A DNA stretch of 64,000 nt from Fictibacillus enclensis (GTDB lineage Bacteria > Bacillota > Bacilli > Bacillales > Fictibacillaceae), in the NCBI RefSeq assembly GCF_001457035.1, contig NZ_KQ758622.1, positions 55,597-119,596 of the forward strand, given 5' to 3'. Positions 8,959 through 18,975 of this stretch are shown in pieces. Below the pieces are notes generated by a model that worked only from the letters and a program-made list of their open reading frames with translations, was not told the origin of the DNA and did not search any database. Within the stretch, counting starts at the first letter, position 1; each line of letters begins with the position of its first letter. The translations under genes and the position numbers were made by a program.

Positions 8959-10158
8959 ATGTTAAATGGAGAGAAGAAGATTGCCAGGCCATTGCGCTGG
9001 GCCATGATCGGTGGCGGAAGAACAAGCCAGGTAGGCTATAAACACCGTACGGGCGCCCTAAGAGATAATACAGCTTTTCAATTGATTGCCGGAGCATTTG
9101 ATATCGATGCTGAACGAGGGAAGGAATTCGGTGTAAACATTGGGGTGGATGAAAACCGCTGTTATCCGGATTATCGAACCATGTTTACGGAAGAAGCAAA
9201 AAGGGAGGATGGGATTGAAGTTGTAACCATTGCCACTCCAAACGGAACGCATTATGAAATTACTAAAGCGGCTTTAAATGCCGGACTGCATGTGATTTGC
9301 GAAAAACCACTTTTTTTTACCGTAGAAGAAGGTGAAGAAGTTAAAGAGTTGGCAGAAAAACAAGGAAAAATTGTAGGAGTCACCTATGGCTATTCCGGAA
9401 ATCAGATGGTGCTGCAAATGAGGGCCATGATTGAGCAAGGAAAAATTGGCGAGATCCGTGTGGTTGATCTGCAGTACACCCACGGTTTTAATGCAACCGA
9501 TCAGGGTGAAAAAACCAGTGCTGCACAAAAGTGGCGTGTGGATCCCAAAGTTGCCGGGCCAAGCTTTGTTCTGGGAGACCTTTCAACCCATACCTATTAT
9601 ATGTCCGAGCTGATTATGCCAGAGATGAAAATTAAAAAACTATTATGTGACCGGCAAAGCTTTGTTGGAACACGCGCACCGCTGGAAGATAATGCGTTCG
9701 TAATGATGCATTATGAAAACGGAGCGGTCGGAAGACTCTGGACATCTTCCATCAATGCAGGCTGCATGGACGGCCAAAGAATCCGCATTGTAGGTACCAA
9801 AGCAAGTCTGGAATGGTGGGACAGCAAACCTAACCAACTTAAATATGAAGTTCAGGGTGAACCTGCACAAACATTAATCCGGGCCATGCCATACATGGAT
9901 GAAACATGTAATGCGGATGAGCGTTTAGGGGCACTGCATCAGGAAGGACTTTCTGAAGCATGGGCAAATATCTATCTGAAGTTTGCCGTTGCCATTGACG
10001 CCAAAAATCGCGGAGATGAGGATACCTTAAAAAGTCTGGTATATCCCGATATTGATGCCGGAATACAGGGGATCCGCTGGATCGAAAATTGTGTGCGTTC
10101 TGCAGACAATGGCGGGGTTTGGGTAGAGTTTGAAACCAAAAAACTAGTGCAGGCATAA
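8959..10158 (+). CDS. Gfo/Idh/MocA family oxidoreductase
   Basis: This 399-residue NAD(P)-dependent dehydrogenase has an N-terminal Rossmann fold (WAMIGGGRTSQVGYKHR near residue 14) and the family's catalytic CEKP motif (VICEKPLFF near residue 113). The second domain has GDLSTHTYYMSELI, with a likely catalytic His. It is longer than IolG (344 residues) and only distantly related to it, so it is a different dehydrogenase, plausibly for another inositol isomer or a 3-keto-glycoside. AGAGGAG precedes the ATG. It is 34 bases downstream of the TIM-barrel gene and probably co-transcribed. Confidence 0.85.
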   Translation: MLNGEKKIARPLRWAMIGGGRTSQVGYKHRTGALRDNTAFQLIAGAFDIDAERGKEFGVNIGVDENRCYPDYRTMFTEEAKREDGIEVVTIATPNGTHYEITKAALNAGLHVICEKPLFFTVEEGEEVKELAEKQGKIVGVTYGYSGNQMVLQMRAMIEQGKIGEIRVVDLQYTHGFNATDQGEKTSAAQKWRVDPKVAGPSFVLGDLSTHTYYMSELIMPEMKIKKLLCDRQSFVGTRAPLEDNAFVMMHYENGAVGRLWTSSINAGCMDGQRIRIVGTKASLEWWDSKPNQLKYEVQGEPAQTLIRAMPYMDETCNADERLGALHQEGLSEAWANIYLKFAVAIDAKNRGDEDTLKSLVYPDIDAGIQGIRWIENCVRSADNGGVWVEFETKKLVQA

Positions 10159-10248
10159 AAAAATTGTACATGATTCCCAACAGGAAAATTGCATATTCCA
10201 TTTAAACTCACCAGGTTAGCTCTAAATAAGAAATATTTTGATATGGAA

Positions 10249-10262
10249 TTAAAACGTTTTAT
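10249..10262 (+). promoter_or_regulatory. CG-centred palindrome before the broken transporter
   Basis: TTAAAACGTTTTAT lies within a near-perfect palindrome around AAAACGTTTT (10251-10260), 94 bases before the transporter start. Its CG centre matches the other cre-like sites in the inositol region. Confidence 0.4.
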
Positions 10263-10355
10263 TAAAGGCGTTGCAAATCTATGATTCCAGCCTTCGTTTA
10301 TTCAGGAATCTGGTAGAAGCGATTTTTAAAAAAAGGTAGCAAAGGGGAATCTGAT

Positions 10356-11776
10356 ATGCAAAACATTAACGTTTCAGAACAGGCGGTTCAGCTAGAACAT
10401 ACCAAGAAAAGAAACCCAAAGAAGTACCTAAAATTAATTACGACGGTATCCACATTCGGCGGACTCTTATTTGGATACGATACAGGTGTAATTAATGGGG
10501 CGCTTCCTTTTATGAGTAAGCATGACCAACTGAATCTTAACGCGTTTACGGAGGGATTGGTCGCAAGCTCATTGATCCTCGGCGCTGCATTTGGTTCATT
10601 ACTGGGTGGCCGGTTGCAGATAAACAAGGGCGCAGAAAGGTGATCCTGTATCTCGCCATCTTGTTTCTGTTTTCAACGATTGGCTGTGTGATTGCACCCA
10701 ATGCCGCCATCATGGTTGTCTTTCGCTTTTTGCTGGGTCTCGCTGTTGGAGGTGCTTCTGTAATCGTACCTTCCTATCTTGCTGAGATGTCTCCTTCCGA
10801 CCGGCGGGGCATGATGGTTACCCGAAATGAATTAATGATTGTTACTGGGCAGTTTCTGGCTTATGTGTGCAATGCGGTAATTGGAAATGTCTTTGATGAT
10901 ACAGGGCATGTCTGGCGGTATATGCTCGTCGTTGCCACATTGCCGGCCATCGCATTATGGTTCGGAGTAGCGGTTCTGCCGGAAAGTCCCCGGTGGCTTG
11001 CATCTAAAGGGAGAATAGCTGATGCGCTAAAGGTGCTTCAGACGATTCGTGATGACAAAACAGCACAAGAAGAGTTTAAAGAGATCAAGGCCAATATGCA
11101 GGCTGAACAAAGGATAGACAAGATCACACTTAAGGATCTAAAGGTACCCTGGGTCAAACGCATAGTTTTACTGGGAGCCATCATTGGCGGAGTTTCTCAG
11201 CTGGTTGGCATTAACTCCATTATGTATTATGGAACACAAATTCTTGAGAGCTCTGGTTTTGGAACAAAAACAGCCTTAATCGCCAACGTAGCCAATGGGT
11301 TAATCGCTGTCATTGCTTGTATTGCGGGTATGTATCTGATCGGCAAAATAAACAGAAGGAAGATGCTGCTTTCCGGTTTGGCGGGCGTGACTGTTGTTCT
11401 TATTGCCATTGGGATATCTGCATTCGCTGCAGCAGGTTCATCCATATTGCCCTATCTCGTATTATCTCTCACCGTATTATATTTAGCCTTCTTTCAAGGC
11501 GCAATCGGCCCATTAAGCTGGCTCCTTATGGCTGAAATTTTCCCAGTGCGCATGCGTGGTATGGGCATGGGAATTGCCGTGCTGTTTCTATGGCTTTGCA
11601 ATTTTATCGTAGGTCTTTTCTTTCCTACTTTATTAAGCGGCATCGGACTTGCCGGAACGTTCTTCCTGTTTGCCTTATTCGGATTCCTTGGAATCATATT
11701 TGTGGCAAAGAACCTGCCAGAGACAAGAGGGCTGTCATTGGAACAAATCGAGGAAAACTTTAAAATGAAAGCATAG
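10356..11776 (+). pseudogene. iolT-like sugar transporter, frameshifted
   Basis: Two overlapping open frames (10356-10643 and 10640-11776) together encode a complete MFS sugar transporter close to the intact IolT at 14381. The first frame follows IolT through GAAFGSLLGGRL and then fails. The second resumes at DKQGRRKVILYLAIL and runs to the C-terminal PETRG motif. Between TTG (10614-10616) and GAT (10619-10621) there are two bases, CA, where the intact paralogue has the codon TCA. One base is therefore missing. Either this copy is inactivated or the read has an error here. Everything else ([21 protein letters not shown]) is well kept, so any loss is recent. Confidence 0.85.
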
Positions 11777-11804
11777 AATCGGCGTTTTGGAAGGAGGGAT
11801 CGAA

Positions 11805-12728
11805 TTGAGTATAAAAATTTCAGGAGCTCCTTGCTGCTGGGGCGTTGATGATCCGAGGAATCCTTACCTGCCACCATGGGAGCGGGTGCTGCAAGAGGCA
11901 TCACAAGCTGGTTATAAAGGGATTGAGCTGGGACCTTATGGATATATGCCTATGGATGCTGATCGCGTGCAGGCAGAACTGGAAAAGCAGGATTTGAACA
12001 TTATTGCCGGAACCATTTTTGATGATTTGGTATCTGAAAGCAATCTGGTGAATTTGTTGAAGCAAACCGATGACATTTGTTCATTAATCACCAAACTTCC
12101 TCCGGCTCCAAAGGAAGAGGGCCAAAGGTTTTCTGCCCCGTATTTAGTCATTATTGATTGGGGTCATGATGAAAGGGATTATAATGCAGGCCATCTTGAT
12201 CGGGCACCAAGGCTGTCTGCAGAGGATTGGAAGAAAACAATGGGCCATATACGGGAGCTGGCAGAACGGGCGTGGAATCAATATGGAGTGCGATCCGTGA
12301 TCCATCCGCATGCAGGGGGCTACATCGAGTTCGAAGATGAAATCCGACAGCTTGCCGAAGATATTCCTCACGAAACCGCAGGTCTTTGCCTCGATACCGG
12401 CCATCTGTATTATTCAAAAATGGATCCACTTCAATGGCTTAAGGAGTACGCTGACCGTTTGGATTATATCCACTTTAAAGATATTAACCTCACTATCTAT
12501 CATCAGGTGATGAAGGAAAAGATTCGATTTTTTGATGCTTGTGCCAAAGGTGTTATGTGTCCGATTGGACAGGGAGTTATCGATTACTCTTCCATTCATC
12601 GTGTTTTAAAAGAAATGGATTACCAGGGATATATTACGATTGAACAAGAACGTGATCCCAGGAATGCGGATTCCAGTTTGCGTGATGTAAAGCAAAGCTA
12701 TGATTATTTAATGAGTGTTGGCTATTAA
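11805..12728 (+). CDS. Sugar phosphate isomerase/epimerase (IolE-like TIM barrel)
   Basis: This 307-residue protein is a second xylose-isomerase-like TIM barrel in the block. Motifs in order are IELGPYGYMP, VIHPHAGGYIEFEDE, GLCLDTGHLYYSKMDP (metal-binding Asp and His), IHFKDIN and YITIEQERDP (Glu). The pattern resembles myo-inosose dehydratases more than IolI. TTG 11805 lies 7 bases after AAGGAGGG, while the longer frame from TTG 11787 would put the ribosome site inside the gene. It ends the unit, and a strong terminator follows. A dehydratase or epimerase for a keto-inositol is inferred, not shown. Confidence 0.8.
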   Translation: MSIKISGAPCCWGVDDPRNPYLPPWERVLQEASQAGYKGIELGPYGYMPMDADRVQAELEKQDLNIIAGTIFDDLVSESNLVNLLKQTDDICSLITKLPPAPKEEGQRFSAPYLVIIDWGHDERDYNAGHLDRAPRLSAEDWKKTMGHIRELAERAWNQYGVRSVIHPHAGGYIEFEDEIRQLAEDIPHETAGLCLDTGHLYYSKMDPLQWLKEYADRLDYIHFKDINLTIYHQVMKEKIRFFDACAKGVMCPIGQGVIDYSSIHRVLKEMDYQGYITIEQERDPRNADSSLRDVKQSYDYLMSVGY

Positions 12729-12785
12729 CCATTCATTCCCCAAACTTTCTCCAGAACCATCCTCGTATTTCATCACATCATAAAT

Positions 12786-12836
12786 AAACCACCAACCTGC
12801 TCTTATTCAAGAGACTCTGGTTGGCGGTTTTTTTCT
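12786..12836. terminator. Bidirectional terminator
   Basis: AAACCACCAACC (12786-12797) pairs with GGTTGGCGGTTT (12819-12830), with a T run on the plus side and an A-rich 5' flank. It can end the TIM-barrel unit and also the small minus-strand gene at 12860-12961. Confidence 0.85.
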
Positions 12837-12859
12837 TCAATTTAGAGTTATAGGTTATT

Positions 12860-12961
12860 TTACAGGTGGGTGTACATCTTGATTCGTGCAGCGCCATATT
12901 TTTTCATGGATTCTGCCAAGTCTGCTCTGAAAGTCGAAATCACTTTAGCAAATTGTTTCAT
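12860..12961 (-). CDS. Small 33-residue protein, unknown
   Basis: This short minus-strand frame starts at ATG 12961 (MKQFAKVISTFRADLAES...) and ends KMYTHL. Support comes from its signals: GGAGG (12970-12974) is 8 bases before the start, a TTGTCA-N17-TATAAT promoter lies at 12995-13023, and a terminator follows at 12786-12830. The peptide is basic and could form an amphipathic helix. I do not recognise it. A longer frame to 13069 exists but would include the promoter. It might be a small regulator or membrane-active peptide, or the unit may act as RNA. Confidence 0.6.
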   Translation of the reverse strand: MKQFAKVISTFRADLAESMKKYGAARIKMYTHL

Positions 12962-12994
12962 ATTCGCTTCCTCCATTCGGTTGATTATGAATTG

Positions 12995-13023
12995 ATTATA
13001 ATTTGTTGGGTAACTTTTGACAA
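12995..13023 (-). promoter_or_regulatory. Sigma-A promoter of the small minus-strand gene
   Basis: Read on the minus strand, TTGTCA (13018-13023) and a perfect TATAAT (12995-13000) are separated by exactly 17 bases. The start codon at 12961 is 33 bases downstream. Confidence 0.75.
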
Positions 13024-13269
13024 AGTGTATGAAAACGGCAACAACGGGAATGTAAGCCTTTTGCATCAATCTTTTTCTTTGAGTTTCTCTTACTATCTTT
13101 AATTTTCATGGATTTTTGTTTTTGCTTTCTCCGCAAATCACGCCCTTTTACTTGTATATAGTTGATTCTAAGCTGAACAGTGGCCGAGGTACATGGGGTA
13201 AACCGTTTATATAGGTATAGATCCTGTCAGCTGCTAATGGTAAAAAGGTTATATTTTCTGAAAAATAGA

Positions 13270-13298
13270 TTGACTGTAAGCGCTTTTAATATTATGAT
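13270..13298 (+). promoter_or_regulatory. Promoter of iolE-iolT-iolG-iolI with embedded operator
   Basis: TTGACT (13270-13275) and TATGAT (13293-13298) are 17 bases apart. The spacer holds GTAAGCGCTTTT, with the palindromic core AAGCGCTT at 13278-13285. That is the classic place for a repressor. TGTAAGCGCTTTTA fits cre and also resembles the site I recall for the LacI-family inositol repressor IolQ of Geobacillus. No such repressor gene is in this window. The rest of 13070-13402 shows no gene. Confidence 0.75.
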
Positions 13299-13403
13299 TA
13301 ATCCAACGTATCCAAAAGTTAACCAAAAAAGAGACAACTGTTGATAAACTTCTATGGAACAGATGAAAAGGAGAGAGCTTGAAATTACCTTATTAAAGCT
13401 AAA

Positions 13404-13417
13404 TGAAAGCGGATTCT
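13404..13417 (+). promoter_or_regulatory. Second cre-like operator before iolE
   Basis: TGAAAGCGGATTCT is identical to 7896-7909 and lies about 100 bases downstream of the iolE promoter, 22 bases before the chosen start codon. Confidence 0.5.
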
Positions 13418-13438
13418 AAAAAGAAAGAAGGCATGGTT

Positions 13439-14353
13439 ATGGGGAATCAAAGGATATCTTGGGGAATCGCTCCTATTGGCTGGCGGAATGATGACATTCC
13501 TGAGATCGGTGCAGAAAACACATTGTCCCATTTGCTTAGCGATATTGTCGTAGCGGATTTTGAGGGAACTGAAGTTGGCGGTTTTTTCCCGGAAGCTCAC
13601 GTATTGAACAAGGAACTTCAGCTTCGTAATCTAAGAATCGCCGGGCAGTGGTTCAGCAGTTATATCATTCAGGATGGAGTGGAAGCAGCAACACACGCTT
13701 TCCATAAACATTGTGAGTATTTAAAGGAAGTTCATGCAGCTGTTGCCGTTGTATCCGAGCAAACATACAGCATCCAGGGTACGGGAAAAAATGTTTTCAC
13801 TGAGAAACCGAGCTTTACGGATGAAGAATGGGATCAGTTATGTCAGGGACTTAATGAGCTGGGGAAAATTGCAGCAGAATATGATTTGAAATTGGTGTAT
13901 CACCATCATATGGGAACTGGGGTCCAAACTCTTGAAGAAGTGGACAGGTTAATGGAGAACACGGATTCAAACGCTGTGCATTTGCTTTATGACAGCGGTC
14001 ACATTTATGTTTCTGATGGTGATTACATGACACTGTTGAATAAACATATAGACCGCATCAAACATGTTCATTTTAAAGATGTACGCCAAGCAGTCAAAGA
14101 TCAATGCGACAAAGATGGACGATCCTTCTTACAATCGTTTTTGGCAGGGATGTTCACGGTACCTGGCGACGGGTGCATTGATTTTACAAAAGTATATAAC
14201 AAGCTATTGGAAACCCAGTATTCAGGATGGATCGTTATTGAAGCAGAGCAGGATCCTTCCATTGCACACCCATTGGAATACGCGTTAAAAGCCCGTAAGT
14301 ATATTGATGAAAAATTACTTCCATTAGAGAATGGTTCATTGGTAAAGCATTAA
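13439..14353 (+). CDS. iolE: Myo-inosose-2 dehydratase
   Basis: This TIM-barrel dehydratase removes water from 2-keto-myo-inositol to give the diketone that IolD opens. It has 304 residues. The opening [19 protein letters not shown] and GTEVGGFF are near-diagnostic for Iol[30 protein letters not shown] and VIEAEQDP carry the metal and substrate residues. The frame is open to ATG 13403, but that leader contains the cre-like site. ATG 13439, 7 bases after GAAGG, gives the usual N-terminus. It is the first gene of an iolE-T-G-I unit, apart from iolABCDJ. Confidence 0.94.
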   Translation: MGNQRISWGIAPIGWRNDDIPEIGAENTLSHLLSDIVVADFEGTEVGGFFPEAHVLNKELQLRNLRIAGQWFSSYIIQDGVEAATHAFHKHCEYLKEVHAAVAVVSEQTYSIQGTGKNVFTEKPSFTDEEWDQLCQGLNELGKIAAEYDLKLVYHHHMGTGVQTLEEVDRLMENTDSNAVHLLYDSGHIYVSDGDYMTLLNKHIDRIKHVHFKDVRQAVKDQCDKDGRSFLQSFLAGMFTVPGDGCIDFTKVYNKLLETQYSGWIVIEAEQDPSIAHPLEYALKARKYIDEKLLPLENGSLVKH

Positions 14354-14380
14354 AAAATCGGATCCTGGGGAGGGAAGAGC

Positions 14381-15820
14381 ATGAGTAATCAGGCGATTGA
14401 AAAACCACGTGATTACAAGAAGGCTTTAAAGAAGATTACGGTTATATCCACATTTGGGGGACTGCTCTTTGGATATGACACAGGTGTTATCAACGGAGCG
14501 CTGCCTTTCATGGCCAAATCCGATCAGTTGAATCTGACTCCGGCAGCTGAAGGTCTCGTAACGAGTTCCCTTCTGTTTGGGGCAGCATTTGGATCTGTAT
14601 TTGGAGGTCGTTTGTCAGACCGTTTTGGCCGCCGGAAAATGATTCTTAACCTGGCTTTGCTGTTTTTCCTGGCAACAGTCGGCTGTGCGATTTCGCCATC
14701 TGCTGGCGTGATGATAGCCTCTCGTTTTCTACTCGGTCTTGCCGTAGGTGCTGCATCTGTAATGGTGCCAAGTTTTCTTGCTGAAATCGCGCCGGCAGAA
14801 CAGCGGGGGAAAATCGTAACCCAAAATGAATTAATGATTGTCTCAGGACAACTCTTAGCCTTTGTCTTTAATGCTGCGCTTGGCAGTACCATTGGTGAGG
14901 AAGCCGCACATGTATGGCGCTATATGCTCGTTATTGCTTCACTTCCGGCTGTGGTATTATGGTTTGGAATGATGTCTGTCCCAGAGAGTCCGCGCTGGCT
15001 GGCATCCAAGGGAAAAATAGGGGATGCCCTGCGCACCCTCAAAGAAATACGCGATGCAGGTAATGCTGATACAGAACTAAAAGAAATTCAGGATAATATT
15101 GCCCAGGAATCTGAGATAAAACAGGCAACCTACAGTGATCTGAATGTGCCATGGGTCCGCCGTATTGTATTGATTGGAATTGGAATTGCAATCGTACAGC
15201 AAATTACAGGTGTGAACTCCATCATGTACTATGGGACTCAAATTCTTCAAAAATCAGGATTTTCAACCAATGCTGCCTTGATTGGAAATATTGCAAACGG
15301 TGCCATTTCCGTTATCGCTACGTTTGTAGGGATCTGGCTGCTTGGAAAAATAGGCCGTCGACCGATGCTGATTATCGGATTGGCAGGAACAACGACAGCA
15401 CTTGCTTTGATTGGATTATTTTCTTCGATCCTTGGAGGGTCCGCAGCACTTCCATTCGTCGTACTTACATTGACTGTTACGTTTTTGTGCTTTCAACAAG
15501 GAGCAATTTCACCGGTAACCTGGCTGATGCTGTCCGAAATATTCCCATTACGTTTGCGGGGTCTTGGAATGGGAGTAACCGTGTTCTGCTTGTGGATTAC
15601 AAATTTCCTGGTGGGGCTTTCATTCCCGATTTTGATGGACGCTGTCGGGTTATCATCCACCTTTTTCATCTTTGCGGTATTAGGAATTTGCGCCATTCTT
15701 TTTGTAAATAAAATTTTGCCGGAAACAAAAGGAAAATCACTTGAGCAGCTGGAAAGCTTTTTCCGTAATTTTGACAAAAAGGCGGAAAGAAAAGTCGCAA
15801 ACAAAGTTGCCAACCAATAA
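14381..15820 (+). CDS. iolT: Myo-inositol transporter
   Basis: This 479-residue proton-coupled sugar transporter of the MFS has 12 predicted helices in the cytoplasmic membrane. Sugar-porter signatures are present: [16 protein letters not shown] near the N-terminus, DRFGRRKM after helix 2, [12 protein letters not shown] in the central loop, [13 protein letters not shown] in helix 7, GRRP in the second half, and PETKGKS at the end. It matches the major inositol transporter IolT. GGGAGGG lies before the ATG. It lies 27 bases after iolE. It is the intact relative of the broken copy at 10356-11776. Confidence 0.92.
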   Translation: MSNQAIEKPRDYKKALKKITVISTFGGLLFGYDTGVINGALPFMAKSDQLNLTPAAEGLVTSSLLFGAAFGSVFGGRLSDRFGRRKMILNLALLFFLATVGCAISPSAGVMIASRFLLGLAVGAASVMVPSFLAEIAPAEQRGKIVTQNELMIVSGQLLAFVFNAALGSTIGEEAAHVWRYMLVIASLPAVVLWFGMMSVPESPRWLASKGKIGDALRTLKEIRDAGNADTELKEIQDNIAQESEIKQATYSDLNVPWVRRIVLIGIGIAIVQQITGVNSIMYYGTQILQKSGFSTNAALIGNIANGAISVIATFVGIWLLGKIGRRPMLIIGLAGTTTALALIGLFSSILGGSAALPFVVLTLTVTFLCFQQGAISPVTWLMLSEIFPLRLRGLGMGVTVFCLWITNFLVGLSFPILMDAVGLSSTFFIFAVLGICAILFVNKILPETKGKSLEQLESFFRNFDKKAERKVANKVANQ

Positions 15821-15869
15821 GTAAAAAATTCATACTATTCTTACAACAGTTCGGGTGAACTACAAATGA

Positions 15870-16919
<1,050 letters not shown>

Positions 16920-16952
16920 TAGATTAATAGAAATAGAACGGAGATGATTTCC

Positions 16953-17807
16953 ATGCAATTATGTTTTAACCAGGCGACAACGCTTGAAAATTCGAATCTA
17001 GCAAAGGATCTGGAATTCTGCGACAAACATGGGTACGACTACATTGAAATTCGTACGATGGATAAGTTACCCGAGTATTTGAAAGACCATTCTTTGGATG
17101 AGCTCGTGGAGTATTTTCAAAACCATCATATTAAACCGCTCGCATTCAATGCGCTCGTATTTTTCAATAACCGCGATGAAGCTGGCTATAAAGAAATTAT
17201 TGACGAGTTCAAACAGATGATGGAAACCGGCAAGAAGCTGGGCATCCAGTATGTGGTCGCTGTTCCGCTCGTAACTGAACAAAAGATTCTAAAGGAAGAT
17301 ATTAAAAACAGCTGTGTAGAAGTACTCAAAGAGCTGTCTGATATTGCGGAGCCGTATGGTATTAAAATTGCAGTTGAGTTCGTGGGACATCCGCAATGTA
17401 CGGTCAATACGTTTGGACAGGCATATGATATTGTTAAAGCCGTTAATCGTGAGAATGTCGGATTGGTTTTTGACTGTTTCCACTTCCATGCCATGGGATC
17501 CTCAATGGAGGATTTGAAAAAGGCAGACGGATCAAAAATCTTCATCCTGCACATGGATGATACAGAAGATTTCCCGATCGGAATTTTAACCGATGAGGAT
17601 CGTGTATGGCCTGGATTAGGTGCCATTGATCTCGATGGCATTTTATCCACCTTAAAGGAAATTGGATATGAGGGTGCAGCATCGATCGAATTATTTCGTC
17701 CAGAATACTATCAATTGAGCGCTGAAGAAGCCATCAAAATAGCGAAGGAAACGACCGTTAATTCAGTCTCCAAATACTATGAATTTGATTCTGTTACCGT
17801 TCGTTAA
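16953..17807 (+). CDS. iolI: Inosose isomerase
   Basis: This TIM-barrel isomerase interconverts 2-keto-myo-inositol and 1-keto-D-chiro-inositol, letting D-chiro-inositol enter the pathway. It has 284 residues. MQLCFNQATTLENSN, YDYIEIRTMDKLPEYLKDHS and HIKPLAFNALVFFNNRDE are near-identical to known IolI. The ligand residues lie in VEFVGHPQCTVN, LVFDCFHFHAMGS, LHMDDTEDFP and ASIELFRPEYY. ATG 16944 directly abuts GGAG, so ATG 16953, 9 bases away, is chosen. It closes the iolE-T-G-I unit. Confidence 0.94.
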   Translation: MQLCFNQATTLENSNLAKDLEFCDKHGYDYIEIRTMDKLPEYLKDHSLDELVEYFQNHHIKPLAFNALVFFNNRDEAGYKEIIDEFKQMMETGKKLGIQYVVAVPLVTEQKILKEDIKNSCVEVLKELSDIAEPYGIKIAVEFVGHPQCTVNTFGQAYDIVKAVNRENVGLVFDCFHFHAMGSSMEDLKKADGSKIFILHMDDTEDFPIGILTDEDRVWPGLGAIDLDGILSTLKEIGYEGAASIELFRPEYYQLSAEEAIKIAKETTVNSVSKYYEFDSVTVR

Positions 17808-17829
17808 AATCACAATAAAATAATGAATG

Positions 17830-17862
17830 AAAGCTGCCACTTAATTGGGCGGCTTTTTGTGT
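17830..17862 (+). terminator. Terminator after iolI
   Basis: AAAGCTGCC (17830-17838) pairs with GGCGGCTTT (17848-17856) with one wobble, followed by TT-GTGTTTT. It closes the iolE-T-G-I unit. Confidence 0.75.
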
Positions 17863-17938
17863 TTTAAGTGCAGAAAGAAAAGGAAATGAGATAACAGTGC
17901 TGAAAAAAAGATGAATCGTTGGATAGGAGGAAATATTG

Positions 17939-18925
17939 ATGAGCTTAATCAAGGGGAAACTTGGAATTGGTACGGCTCCGCTTGGAAATATGTTCCGGGA
18001 CGTTCCGGAGGACGAAGCGAGACAAACGCTGGAAACGGCATGGGACTTGGGAATCCGTTATTTTGATACCGCCCCGTTATATGGAGCCGGATTAGCAGAA
18101 TTGCGCGTGGGAGAGTTTTTATCCCAACATAATCGTGATGACTATTTCCTGTCAACGAAGGTGGGCAGGGTGATTGAAGATGAAACAGAGGAAAAAGAGG
18201 GCATGTTTCAATATGGCCGTAAAAATAAAGTGACGACCGATTACAGTGAAGATGCCATTAAGAGATCGGTCGAGCAAAGTCTTGAACGATTAAAGACGGA
18301 TCGCCTGGACTTTGTGTATGTGCATGATGTTTCACCCGACTATCACGGTGATGATTGGGTCACACAGTTTGATATTGCGCGAAAAGGGGCATTTCGTGTA
18401 CTGTCCCGGCTTCGTAAAGAAGGAGTCATTAAGAAGTGGGGGCTGGGAGTCAACCGGACGGAACCGATCGAACTGGCCATGGAGCTGGAAGAAGCTCATC
18501 CGGATATCAGCCTGCTAGCGACTCATTATACGCTCTTAAACCATGATCATGCATTGCTTAAGCTCATGCCACGGGCTCTCGAGAAAGATATGAAAATTGT
18601 TGTTGGAGCACCGTTTAACTCAGGCGTATTGGTTGGAGGAAGTCATTTCGATTATGGAGATATTCCTGAAGAAATCGCTTCAAAAGCCAACCGAATCAAA
18701 CAGATCGCCGAAAAGCATGGGGTAAGCGTAAAAGCGGCTGCCCTGCAATTTTCAATGGCACATCCTGCAGTAGCCGCTGTTATTCCCGGCTCTACCCGAC
18801 CGGAACATATCAAGGAGGATGTAGCGGCATCCAAGGAAGACATTCCTTCTGACTTTTGGGACGAGTTAAGGGACCAAAATCTTGTTTCTCCACGTGCCCC
18901 GCTGCCGATTGATCAAAAGGTATAA
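17939..18925 (+). CDS. Aldo/keto reductase (D-threo-aldose 1-dehydrogenase-like)
   Basis: This 328-residue protein has the NADP-dependent aldo-keto reductase (beta/alpha)8 barrel. The catalytic set is visible: Asp and Tyr in YFDTAPLYGAGLAE (Tyr near residue 48), Lys in FLSTKVGRV (near residue 75), and His in DFVYVHDV. The long insertion FQYGRKNKVTTDYSEDAIKRS and the overall layout resemble D-threo-aldose/L-fucose dehydrogenases and pyridoxal dehydrogenase rather than IolS. AGGAGG lies 8 bases before ATG 17939. It stands alone after the iol unit. A link to polyol or sugar use is inferred from position. Confidence 0.82.
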   Translation: MSLIKGKLGIGTAPLGNMFRDVPEDEARQTLETAWDLGIRYFDTAPLYGAGLAELRVGEFLSQHNRDDYFLSTKVGRVIEDETEEKEGMFQYGRKNKVTTDYSEDAIKRSVEQSLERLKTDRLDFVYVHDVSPDYHGDDWVTQFDIARKGAFRVLSRLRKEGVIKKWGLGVNRTEPIELAMELEEAHPDISLLATHYTLLNHDHALLKLMPRALEKDMKIVVGAPFNSGVLVGGSHFDYGDIPEEIASKANRIKQIAEKHGVSVKAAALQFSMAHPAVAAVIPGSTRPEHIKEDVAASKEDIPSDFWDELRDQNLVSPRAPLPIDQKV

Positions 18926-18934
18926 GTATCTATC

Positions 18935-18974
18935 AAAAAAGCTTCTCCCAATGAAGAAGGAGAAGCTTTTTTCT
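18935..18974. terminator. Bidirectional terminator
   Basis: AAAAAAGCTTCTCC (18935-18948) pairs with GGAGAAGCTTTTTT (18959-18972). It lies between convergent genes and serves both. Confidence 0.9.
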
Positions 18975-18975
18975 G

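Noticed and set aside
10610..10650. Programmed frameshift in the iolT-like gene
   Set aside because: No slippery heptamer or downstream pseudoknot is seen, and the paralogue shows a simple one-base loss.
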